Below are positions 11,611 to 23,000 of a DNA stretch of 64,000 nt, piece by piece. The number at the start of each line of letters is the position of its first letter. Position 1 is the stretch's first letter. The notes below the pieces were generated by a model. That model did no database searches. It saw only the letters and a list, made by a program, of their open reading frames with translations, and was not told where the DNA came from. This DNA comes from Pelecanus crispus (Eukaryota > Chordata > Aves > Pelecaniformes > Pelecanidae), in contig NC_134649.1 in NCBI RefSeq assembly GCF_030463565.1, positions 37,163,044 through 37,227,043 of the forward strand. Reading direction: 5' to 3'. A program made the position numbers and the translations under genes.

Positions 11611-12248
11611 CCTGGGCCTGCGGTGACCGCTCCGAGGGTTCCCGCCGCTCCAGCTGCCAACCTGTAACCAGAGACGGCAAAACACGGCCAGGATTTCTCC
11701 CTCCCCGAGACATGTCGAATGACACTGCGGCTTCCAAAATTTTCAACCTGGGATCATAAAACGGCAGGAGGACGGGGAAAGCAGGAGGGTGTCGGGGAGG
11801 CCCCTGCGCTCTCATGAGAGCTCTGCTGACAACGTGTGACCCCGGTTTCTCCTCAGGGCTCCCCTGCTTACCGCCAGAGGAGCCCCGCTCGCTCCTTCCC
11901 TCCCACCCCGCCAGGGCAGAGCTGAGGGCAACAGGGGAGAGGAAAGAGACGGCCCCCGGCCCCGGGGGCTCACTCACCTCCGAGACCTGCCCCGCTCCCA
12001 CCTGCTAACGCGTCCTAGCTGTGCCCTTTCGCAGCAGCCCTTCACCCCTTCTCCCGCTTCACAGGAGGCCGCTCGGCCCCCCACACCCTCGCCCCTCACG
12101 CCTCAGCCCGCCGCCCCCCCTCCCCACCCCCCGCAGCGCTCCCCCCCCCACCCGCGCGCCCGGAAGAGGGCGGCAGCGGCAACGGGGCGGGGCCTCGGCC
12201 GCTGCCGCAGCTTCACTGGGCGCAGCGCGCCTGCGCGCACCCCGCTCC

Positions 12249-12260
12249 CGCGCCTGCGCA
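12249..12260. promoter_or_regulatory. NRF1-like site
   Basis: The reverse strand reads TGCGCAGGCGCG, matching the NRF1 consensus TGCGCANGCGC. A second, slightly weaker copy lies about 20 bp upstream (12226-12238). Paired NRF1 sites are common in CpG promoters. Confidence 0.5.
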
Positions 12261-12413
12261 GCCGCCCGCGCGGGGGCTGGAGGCGGCCGCCGCGCCTTCC
12301 CTTTGGTCAGGCCCCGCCGAGGACGGCTCCTCCCTCCGCCTGCCCTCCCCCCCCGACCCCCGCCCCTCTCCGGCAGCGCCGCGGCTGCTACACCGGGTAG
12401 GTTTCCAGTCACT

Positions 12414-12434
12414 ATGGCGGCCGCTGCGCTGAAG
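12414..12434 (+). other. Candidate 5' exon end: ATG plus six codons before a consensus donor
   Basis: In the SLMAP CpG island an ATG in the context CACTATGG opens MAAAALK and is followed at once by a strong donor (GAAG|GTAAGGG, GT at 12435). This looks like the 3' end of a first exon. It could be a 5'UTR exon whose ATG is an upstream start, or a short alternative coding first exon. The ATGGCGGC also resembles a YY1 element, common at transcription starts. Acceptors that could pair with it are at 13,549-13,550 (CTATTCTTCCAG) and in the leader close to the main ATG. Unproven. Confidence 0.35.
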
Positions 12435-13030
12435 GTAAGGGAGGGAGCGGAGCCCTGGTGCGCCCCGTGCCTCCCTCGGGGCCGGGCAGCGCTAGGCCGG
12501 GGGGAGGCGCGGGCCGCTGGGGTAGGGACGCGTCTGACCCGGTTTGTTTTCGGCTCTGCAGGTCGGAGGAAAGTTTTCGTGGTCGGCGGCTGCCTGAGAG
12601 GCAGAGCTACCGAGCGGGAGGCGTCCGGGCCCGGCCGCCAGGCCTCTCCCGCCGCCGCAGGGCCGGCCGCCGCCGGGCCAGCGGAGCCGCGCTCGGCGGG
12701 CGGAGAGCGCGGGGGGCTGAGGAGCGGGCCCTCCTCATGCGCAGCCACCTGCGGAGGGGCTGAGCGCAGCGCAGGGGACGCCGCCTCTCCCGGCCCGCCG
12801 CTCCCCGCGCCGGGGGCTTTTGGCGGAGACTTCCTGGAGCAGCCCCCCTGCTCGCCTCCCTCCTCCGCCGGCCCCCGCGCCCCCGCCCGCCCGCCGGCCC
12901 GCCGCCAGCAGACCCGCCGCGGAGGGACGCTTGCCCGCTGCAGCCAGCCAGAGCCACCGCGGGCACCGCCTGGGAGCAACCTGTCAGTGCACCTCGTAGG
13001 CCGTCCCCGAAGGACCCTTCCCACGCGTTA

Positions 13031-13825
13031 GTTTGTCCCCGAGAGAAGGGGAGTTTGAAGCCCTGTCCATGCCTTATCAAGTTCCTTATCTGAGTGGCTG
13101 CCTGAAACTGTAGACCGGTTCAGCTTTATCTGGTGTAGGGGAGGAAAACAGTGTAGCTGTCATACCCCATCCTAAATCGAGGACCACCTATTCTGCTTTG
13201 GTTCAATACACGAAGATGGTGAAATGCGGATTGCCGTGTGAAGCGACTAGATCCCTGTTGTGGAGCGAGGGCTTCGTATTCACCTTCCAACTCCTGATCT
13301 GTGCGCTTTGAGAGAGGACGCTAATCCTTCTCCCTCGTCCCCCTTCCCTAAACCTTTCCTTGCTTCCATGTTGCATTGGTCAGAATTTTGGTCAGTGTTG
13401 TTTACGGAAGGGGGGGGGGGAAAGGCAGTTGAAGTTACAAACAAAAGTACTTGTATGACTCATCTACTTGGATTTAAGATATTCTATCCTTCTTTCAAGG
13501 AGCCTTTGCTTCTCTTTGAAGGAATCAGATGCTTGTTCCTATTCTTCCAGAGGATGATGGATTGAAAGTTGTACATTTTAGACTTTTTTTGAGCCACTGC
13601 TGATATTATTAAAAGACATAATGGGGCTTTTTCACTGGATTTTTGCCAGAATTAGTTTACACACTGAAACAATGAGTTGTTAGGCCTCTCATACGATAAT
13701 GTTTGTCCTGCTTTAATATAAAGTTGCTGTGGAGGTTTGGGTCAAAAATTGTGGAGGACAGTCTGTCTGCATTAGAAGAGGCTCTCTTCATCTCTGGTTG
13801 GTGTGGCAACCCAAATCTGTCCTCG
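13031..13825 (+). other. SLMAP: Probable SLMAP 5' leader / first intron region
   Basis: This region lies between the CpG island and the FHA-coding ATG. It may be contiguous 5'UTR or contain an intron; a good acceptor (TTCCTATTCTTCCAG) ends at 13,550. A G run lies at about 13,410-13,420. The last in-frame stop before the main ATG is TAA at 13,697-13,699, after which 42 codons are open without an ATG. Confidence 0.45.
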
Positions 13826-14023
13826 ATGCCTTCAGCCTTGGCCATCTTCACTTGCCGCCCGAACTCTCATCCGTTTCAGGAGCGTCATGTCTACCTGGAC
13901 GAGCCCGTCAAGATCGGCCGCTCAGTGGCTCGCTGCCGGCCAGCTCAGAACAATGCAACTTTTGACTGTAAAGTGCTGTCCAGGAACCATGCTCTTGTCT
14001 GGTTTGATCACAAGACAGGCAAG
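13826..14023 (+). CDS. SLMAP: SLMAP coding exon 1: N-terminal half of FHA domain
   Basis: It encodes 66 codons from ATG to a donor AAG|GTAAGA, phase 0. The FHA signature GRS (residues 31-33) and [10 protein letters not shown] (51-60) are intact; R32 and S52 are the family's phosphothreonine contacts. The start codon context is weak (T at -3, C at +4). This start is chosen because MPSALAIF is the conserved SLMAP N-terminus. Confidence 0.96.
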
Positions 14024-17000
14024 GTAAGATGTTTTCTTTATTTAAAAACAATGAACTGCACATTTGTTTTAGCAAGTTCTTGTAGATCACAGATCAGTTT
14101 GGTTTTGCTGTTATAAATACAGTTTCACATGGAAGGAGTAAGCTTTGTGTTATAGTTAAAATGATTACTTTTCAGGTAAGTTGATAATTTCTTACTAAGC
14201 AGAAACTTTAAATAATATTAAAAGTAGATAAAACTAACAGTTGAAAATGGTGATAAATACTGAAAAATTTGCATGTGTATTATTCATTGCTGGAAATAGG
14301 TGATTTTTAGGTGAGTAATAAAAATCTGAAAGCACAGGCTTGTATGAATGTAATGGTGCAACAGTATTTTTTCAAATGCTGAGAAATTACTATTTTATCT
14401 GAGCATGTAAATCTCATTGTGAGGATTGTCAAAAGCAGATTTAAAAAAAAAGTGCTGGCTTTGGCACTCTTCCTACTTGCACTTCTGAAATTTTCTAAAG
14501 AGTATTTTGTTCTTTGGGTGTGATAGAAGGTTTGTTACTGGCGGCAGGAGTGTAACAAATGGCATAGAAGATATTTTCTCATTGATAGTGAAAACGGTTT
14601 TAAAATGTATCCTGTGTTGTCTTAACTATTCCTTTCAAAAGGCTAACTATCTTGTGAAGTGAAATTTAGGGGTTCTGTAGTGCATGTTTTGTCCACTAGG
14701 GATTGAACTGGGACAAGTAAAGCTATTTTGCTTAATGACTGTCAAGTTAATTTTAAATATCCAGCAAGAAATTAACAAAGTGCAGATTGCAGTTGCTCAG
14801 CACTGTTGGTTTTTTTTTTTTTTTTTTCCCAAAATATTGATGTTATGCCCTGAAACTTCACATGCTCAAAATCAGCTCTGGTTTTTAGCTTCGCAGCATG
14901 CTCTTCTCTCAAATGTGGTCAGTGTAGCTCTTGATTTTAAGAATAATATGGTCTGTAATTAATGCAGTATTTTTTAGTAGTATGACACAGCATGAGGAAC
15001 AGTACAACACAGTCAAAGTTCTTAAACCTTCCATTGTTAACTCTCCTATGTTATGCAATACCTGGGCATGATGGGACAAGACAAGTGTTTAATTTCTTAA
15101 GGCTGGGTTATGGCATGGCTTTCAAGTTACCTGTGCATAATTGTGCAAACTGCTATCTGTATTAGTGTTTCATTAAGCATGTTGTTTTGGGGCTGTTGTG
15201 TATGTGATGTGCATTCTTGGACACTTCAGAAAACTTAAATGCATGACATATTTTCAGTTAAGCTTAGTTTTTAACCTTTCTTGTTTGTCTTGACAAAGTA
15301 AAATGTTCCAATTTATTGTACTGTTTTAAAATTAAAAAGTATTATGCATGTAGCTTTTTATCAACATTTCTCATGATTTATAAAGATTTTAAGACTCCCG
15401 TGTGCTCTTTTATGGTTACAAATAGTCTAGCTGTATTACAGATGGTTAATTTGACAAAGCATGGAGCATTGAGCAAGTCTGCTAACTAATAGGCGAGCTT
15501 AAAAGACAGCTGTGGGAGGTTTTTTGTTTGTTTTTAAACTTCAGTTAGCTTTGGCTTTTCTAATACAGGTCAAAAAATTATATGCTTATTCATTTTATCT
15601 AGCTGATCTAAAATAGCAACTTGTTAGTAGTAAATAAGTGGATGGTATGTGATAGTTCTTGAGATACCGTCGTGAGGATTTGGTGGGGGTCTTGATGAAA
15701 ATTGCCCAGGTGGATATCTGAATCAGTAGCTATAGTGATCAACTAAAGAGGGGGTTTAAGATCATGCGTAGGAATACATTACTGTAAATTTTGCGTGTTA
15801 GATGTTGTGGTACTGTAGAAGGTTTAAAGCATTGATACAGCAGTATGGAGAATTTTGGATTCTGTGTTCGTTTCTTGGCAATATGGGCTGGTTTTTCATC
15901 TGGTTGAGTATCTGAATGGTAAATTGTGAGAGAGTTGGGGAGGGAAAAATGCCTTGTTAGAGACAGTAGATATAAAATGCTGTTGTGAAAAGGCCGGTAG
16001 ATGATGTCAGTAAATACAGTCTTAATCTTGAATCGCAAAAACTGCTTTAAAGAATTCTGTGGTGTTTTCAAAGTACAAACAAAACCATAAAACTATGCTA
16101 GAAGATTTGCTTGCAGCAACGTTTATTATCACTGTTTACAGAACTTCTTATAAGTACATCTCATTTAGGAATATGTCATTACCCTATCAGTGACCTGTAT
16201 TTAAACCTGCATAAATTCTTTTTGCCATGGTATTTGTAAACATTTCTTAAAAGCTTATATGTAGGACTTCTATCAATTCTGGGTTTTATGAAAGATGAAA
16301 CACCTTGAAATGTTAATTTACTAACAGAGAAAAACCTTGAAATAATTCAAAATAGTTCATGAATGATCTGGGGCTGCAGTTTCATAAGTTGTGGACTTTG
16401 GCAATACCAGTTTCTGGCATTCCCAGTCGACTCAGTCCAGTCCCTGTGCTGCCTCTTGAGCTAGCTGCCTTTCAGTTATACTCTAATATTAATTTTTTTT
16501 TCTTGATCATTTGCAGTTTTGTTTGGTTTGTTTTAGTGAATCATGTGAGTGATCCTGTTTACTACTAGTCTGTAAACAACTGTATCAGCATAATCTGTAA
16601 AGAAGGGTAGAAACCGAAGAGAGGGAACATCAGTAAGCAGTGGCGAGTAAACTAGTATACAGGTTTTTTCTGAGGCAGAGGTAGGCTTAAGCTGAAGTAT
16701 GTCACGTAAGTAGACCAAGTTGAAGATGACATGTTACTTAGAGTTGAAAGATGTGAATGTTTACTTTGTATAAAGGCACTTCACTTATGCATGGAAAAGG
16801 TACATGCTCAAAGGAGATAATATCTATGTAACACCAGCATTATTAAGGATAAAAGTAGGATGAGTCTTCAAGATCACCGGCAAATAGCAATTAAAAGCAG
16901 ATATTTAAAGTTGGATTTGCTTTTAAAAAATATTTTTAATGTAATATGTAAGCCTAAATATGTGTAAGATAAAGGTGGAAGGAGGTGGGGGGGGGAATAT

Positions 17001-20000
17001 ATGGACTCAGACTTTTTCTGTGCTTAGTAATACTTTTACAGACAGCCAGTGCAATGCCTCTTTTTTGCTTGTGTTTGTAGAAACAGTGTAGTATCTCCTT
17101 GTGGATTTTTCATACAGCAATAACATTAGAAGCTTATGCTTAGAATTGATTTTTTTTTTTTTTTGAGTAATTACAACTTAATGAATCTTTTTAAGAGATG
17201 CCTGAAAAAGTGAGTCACTAGATATGTAGGAAGTGGATGTTGTGCTGAGCATGGAGTGTTCCAAAAAGTGTGAATCAAAGCAAAAGAAAAAGTGGGCTAT
17301 AGTTCAGAAAATCTAAATATGTCTGTTCAGCTTCTATCACTGCATATGGACAGAAACTCTGTAAAAACTGCTGAATTGAAACAGTCTTAAACTTTTTTGT
17401 TTGTTTTCTTGTTTTTTTGTTTTTAAAAATAAGCAAGTTGAAAACCCTTGAGAATTTGTATGTGACTTCTTCCAGGCTGAAATGCTTCTGGCAGATGTGG
17501 TGGAAGCTTTTAGTAGAAATCTGAAGTTTCCGACAGATATCCAGACTTTCAAAAATTGGAATTATTCAGTGCATTAGATTGTTGTGCGTTGCTATTATAA
17601 GTACCTCTTGTAGAGAATCCATTGCTACAGTTTACTAAAGGTGCTGAGAAACTGCATGAGAAATAAGTATTTTTGTAGACCAAAAGGACTCCAAATAACT
17701 GGTCATTTTTAAGAACTGAGAAAAAATGTGTAGGCTCAAGTTTCTGTGTTAGGGTGGTAGCTAATAGTACTGTTTTCATTTAATTCAACGTGGGTATGAA
17801 TTGAATTGAGCACATTTATAGTATCTTGGTTACAGAAATGTTAACTAGTAAATTGAGAGCCAAATAGTCCACATGATAGTAAATGTAGCAAATTAAATTT
17901 ATTAAGGCTGTGCTTTATAGCTTCTAGGCTTAAAAGATGTGAGACAAAAGTGTTATAGAACACTTCCTGCAGGGAGCACTCTCTTTAAAGAAAAGAAAAC
18001 AAACCAACCCTGTGTCCGCACCTCCCCTCCCCCCCCCCCCCCCCCAAAAAAAAAAAAAATCAAAGAACAACAGACCAATAACAAACAAAAACCCAACACC
18101 CCAAAACAACTACCCCAAAGGTACAGCCAGGGAATTACAGACTGGCTAGCTTTGAGTCCCTGGGAAAATCATGGAACAAGTTTTGGAACACTTTTCTGGG
18201 CATGTGAACAAGATGATTTGGTAATGGTCAGTATGGATTTAGCAGGGATAAATCATGTCTGACGAGTCTGGTTCCCTTGTATGATAAAATGACTAGATTT
18301 GTGGGCAAGGGAGAGCAGTGCACGCTATTTACCTTGCCTTTAGCAGGGTTTTGACTGTTTCCTGTGATGGTCTTCTGTCTAAATTAGGGCACTGCAGTCT
18401 GAGTGTACAAGCTACTAGATGAGTAAAATAAAACTAGTTTGAGGATCAAGCTCAGTGGTAGCGGTTAGTAGGTGGTGCTCTACCTGGATGCTGGTAACAA
18501 GTAGAATACTGCAGGAGTCTGTATTACAACCTGGCCTGTTCAACATTTTTATCAATGACCTGAAGGACATGGTGAAGTACGCTCTAATCAAGTTTGAAGA
18601 TGACACCAAATCTGGGAGTGCTGGTGTGGTGGAGAATGAGTTGATATGCTTAGGGGCAGGGCTGCCACCCAGAGGGACCTGGCTTTACTGAACGAATGGG
18701 CGGACGGGAACCTCAGGAGTCTGAACAAGGACAAATGTGAAGTCCTGAGCTTGGAAAGGAAGAATCCTTTGCAGCTTGTTAGACCATATCTAGGATACTG
18801 CATCTAATTTTTGACCACCAATGCAAGAAAAACATTGATAAAAAGGAGTTGAAAGATTAAATACTCTCTTTTCTTGCTGTATTGTACTAGGGATAAAAGT
18901 ATATTGACCATGTAAGAAAGAAGAGAAAGAATTTGTAAAAAGGAAATATGTTGTTCATTTAACATCACATAAAATGTTTTGTGGAGATCAAGACTTTGGC
19001 AAGATTCAAGAAGTTTAGGACATCTTCTCTGGACATCCTGTTTGTTCAGAAGTATTTTTGTGAATCTATCTTACAAAATTTAGTGGGATATGAAAATGGT
19101 ATTTGGGGTTGCAGGACGTTAATGGGAGATTTTTTCTGCTGCTTCCTATCGAGATTCCCGTGTGATACTCTGGGCTATTTGGTCCTGATCTATGTAAGGG
19201 ATGTTTAATTTCTCATATATCAGGAGCACTTCTTTTGGTAGATACCATGTCTTATTCATTTTTTCTTCTATTACATCTTTTCAGCTTTCTGTTACGACTG
19301 TTGTCTTTGAGAGCTGAACAAATGTTCCATGTTTCAGTACTTTTGATGTTGCTGTATGCTTACAGTCTGTAGTGTCTGTAGAGGAGATGCTTTATCTTCC
19401 AAACATTGAATGTTTATTCCAAGTGCCCTGGGAGACTGACCTGGGATCTGCTGTCATACACTAAGGTGAAATTTCAGTGCTTAGATGCTTTTGGTAAGAG
19501 GGTCATGTCAGCCAGCCCTTACATACACCTGTTAATATTTTTATGTAAGTGCTTTTCACCCTGAATGAACTATCCAATTTTATGCTGATATAATCATAAG
19601 AGTAATATGGGGTAGATAGTTCTTGGTTTCGGCAAACTTCACCACTGTACTTCTTTTAGAACTCAGTGTAGGAGTGCTGGTGGCCATTTATAGTAGAGGT
19701 GAGTTACTGCTGACGAGGATTTCCCTGCAGAGATACCATCTAGAGCCACTGCTGCAGAGCTAATACTGTAATTCTTGGAGCTGATCCATTGCAGTCATGA
19801 TGCATCTATCCTGAGCCAGGAACACCAACACATTGATTAGGTTTTACAAACAAACGAAAATCCCTTTTGTATTTGCAGTGAATTTTTACAAACCTTAAAT
19901 GAACCAGGTTACTTAGCAGCAATGAAGGCCAGTAAATGTGTTTTCCTTAGATCTCTAGTGGGATGGTTCGGGTTTGCTCCTGGTCCCATGCTTATAAATG

Positions 20001-23000
20001 TAAAACCTTGCTTCCCTAATACACTTTCATTATCTAAAATTCTTTTTGACTTTGACTTTCTTTCACGTTAGTTGCAGCAATCCATTGATCATTTGCAGGT
20101 GGATTTATATTACACTGGAGAAATATTTTTGATTTGGCTTTGCCCTCTCATTTTTCTTACTGAATTTGAACAGTTTTGGTTGTGTTGTTACCTAATTAAA
20201 GTAACTGAATTTATGTATGCTGTAAAGGGCCATGTGGGTTAGCAGTGTCTAACTATGTCAGTGTGCTACTTTGGTTGTGTTGATTTGAATCTGATCTAGC
20301 TAAAACTGCAAAATATGTAGACAAATACTCAGCTGATTTGTTGCATTTTGGTGTTTGTAATTTCTTTAATAGATAATATAAACTGAAAAGGATTATTGTT
20401 TGTGGGACCTGGCAAGTGAAAGGGAAGGAAGAATGCTGTCTCCATCCCTAAAGCTAGCAATTTTACAGGCTATTGCTACTAAATTATACGATTGTTTGTT
20501 GTCTCTGGATTTTCTTTTGAGTCACATCAATAATTGCTTCCTGTTAATGTTGCTCACTTGCAGAGAGTTTGGATTATCCAAGAGCTCCACGTTTAGTTCA
20601 ATATTGCTGTGACAATGGATTAACATTTACCAACTTGTCTTTCTTTCCAGAAACATTTCTGCTTCTAGGAGAATTGGTGGAAGGGGGCTTGCACTATTGT
20701 CATGTTTTTGTTGAGTATAGACAAGTGTTTTTTCAGTCTGCTTTAGGAGTGGGAACCTCAGGCAGAGGGATGGATTGGACTGTACCATCCATCTTAAGCC
20801 CCTGCAAGAAGACATATCTGTCTGCCAGAGACCCAGAACAGTTTCCTTTTTGAAAAGGAAAATAATTGTGCTGGAGCCAGACACTTAATCGGATACAATT
20901 TTTGTGTTATGTTGTACCAGACACACATGCATGTGATTGAGCAAAGTCTTACAGTTTATTTCAGTCTTGAGAAAGTATAAATAAATGATGAACTTCCAGC
21001 AGGCTTATAATAGGAAGTCCAGAATCCTGCACTAACACTGTAGTTGAGTGGAAAAACAGAAAATAATAGCAGCAGTTCAGCCTTTTTTACTTTTGTAAAC
21101 ATGTAAAAAGTAAGTATTAAAAGTACTGGGATTAGTCAAGAGTAGTTAAGGGCATGAGGAATTTATAATATCTTTACAAAGTTAAGGAACATTTCAGTAT
21201 TGATAGTTGAACTAGGGTGCATACTGGAGGGAAATATGTGCTATTCTTAGACCTTTTTAGGTTATAAAATAACAGTAACCAACCATCAAAAAGACTGAAG
21301 AATTGTTGATAGGCTCAATCACAAATGTTCTAAGAGTGCAAAATAGTGAGAACTTGTAACTAAATACAAAAATCTTGACAGTATTGTGCTACTGTTAAAA
21401 TAAATTTGTCCCCAGTTAGAACATCTTGTTCATTTTTGGTTTTCATATGATAATTCGAATGTGTTGAAAATATTTATTGACAGAAAGACTTCAATATAGG
21501 AAACATGCAACATCTGAGATATGGAAGCTATATAAGAACAGACAAGTGACCTTTTGTTCTCATATTAAGAGACTATTGAAAATAAAACTAAGAACAAGTT
21601 ATGCTGTATATTGTCATAACTACAGTTGCAGTAGTTCTGTAAAAATAAAATGAATGCAAGAGCTTAAGATACAAGAGTTGTGGATGCTTGTAACTGTGTA
21701 TTGAGTAATAACCTTTTTAAAGGAAGGAATGCAAATGCTTGTGTTTCAAATCAAAGAAGAAAAGCTCTGTTATGGGCCAAATAGGTATTTGTACAGCAGG
21801 TTCTTTTGAAGACATTTGGTACTAGCTGCTGCTATTTGCATATGCCATTAGTCTTATCTGATATAGCAGTTTTTGCTTTTAACTGGCACTTTTTCAGAGT
21901 TGTTCCTTTTCTGGATGTTGAGCAAGATAAGTTTAAACTTAGATTTTCTAAAACTTTGATGTCTTTGATGCAATATTATTGATGTTCTGTGAGAGGTTTT
22001 TTGCTTGTTTAACACACCCCTCCAGCAGATTTTGATGACTCTGCTTTGCTTTCTATTTTTTAATTGCTTTTCTTGAAGTGTAATACTTAACTGTATAGGG
22101 TAGAAGACAGATCTCTTGGTTTTGCCGTTCTGGGCTTTTAACCTGCCTATCTGTTTGCCTTTTAAATTTCTGGTGATCTTTCCCAGTAATTCCTGGCAAA
22201 AGTAATTGCCATTCTTCTCTTTTTTTGGTGGTTAGCTATAATAGCTGAATGGACTTTTGGGCAATAGCATTGCAAATCAGTTTTGGTGGTATTATTACTT
22301 GCAGTTTTATTCTGGCAGTGCTGTTTTCTGCACTTACACTTACTGTTTCCAGGTGCTTGAAGAAATAGAGCTTTTGGGAGGCATAATGAATTACTTGTAA
22401 TTCTTCACATATTTAATTTTGTTATTAAAAAAAAAATAAAAGCTTTTTTTTAATATCTGGTTGTGAAAGACTCCATTCTGCAGCCAAACTGTTTTTTTCA
22501 AGTCTTTGATCTCGGTAGGTAATTGCAACTCCTTGTTGTTTTCTTGCTTATCATTACGGGGATTGCTCTTGCTGAATGCCAGAGGACTTTTAAGGCTATG
22601 TGAAGTCAGTATAATCATATATTATTAAGGGACAAAGTATAAGTTTGATGAAGTTTCTTTTGTTTCTATGGATTCTAGAACTGTAAGTCATTATGTATCA
22701 TAGGGTGGTATTTACTTTAAGGGAGATTACAATACTACGAACAAACACAGGCAAATTCTATGACATGGATGTACTGTCAGAGGGTAAGTTAGGTTGGTAT
22801 GGACCTGTGGAGGTCATCCAGTCCTATCCTCTGCTTTGCAGCAGGTCTAATTAGTTTAGGTTCCTTGTGGACTTGGGATAGAATTTTGGGTGCAAAATTA
22901 ATCCCTACCAACAAATAAGCTTCTGAGGCTAGGGTCAGGCATATTTGCTAGGTAGGCTAGCTTGTGTTGCTGTTGTCTTAAGTTTTGTTCTGAACTTTTT

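Larger units (their letters stand above)
11520..13030 (+). promoter_or_regulatory. SLMAP: CpG-island promoter of SLMAP
   Basis: A 1.5-kb block of very high GC and CpG content precedes the first SLMAP coding exon by 0.8 kb. The core near 12,180-12,260 has a GC box (GGGGCGGGGCC, 12184-12194) and two NRF1-type GCGCCTGCGC elements (12226-12238 and 12249-12260). No TATA box is seen. A candidate start-proximal element with ATGGCGGC lies at 12,414. Long open frames on both strands in this block are a by-product of GC content. The exact transcription start and 5'UTR splicing cannot be read from sequence. Confidence 0.75.

Noticed and set aside
12021-13031. 336-codon plus and 321-codon minus open frames in the SLMAP CpG island.
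   Set aside because: GC-rich composition removes stop codons on both strands; the peptides are Pro/Arg/Ala-rich without domains.
18455-18691. 78-codon open frame as a host gene.
   Set aside because: The peptide [12 protein letters not shown] identifies it as a decayed CR1 reverse transcriptase.
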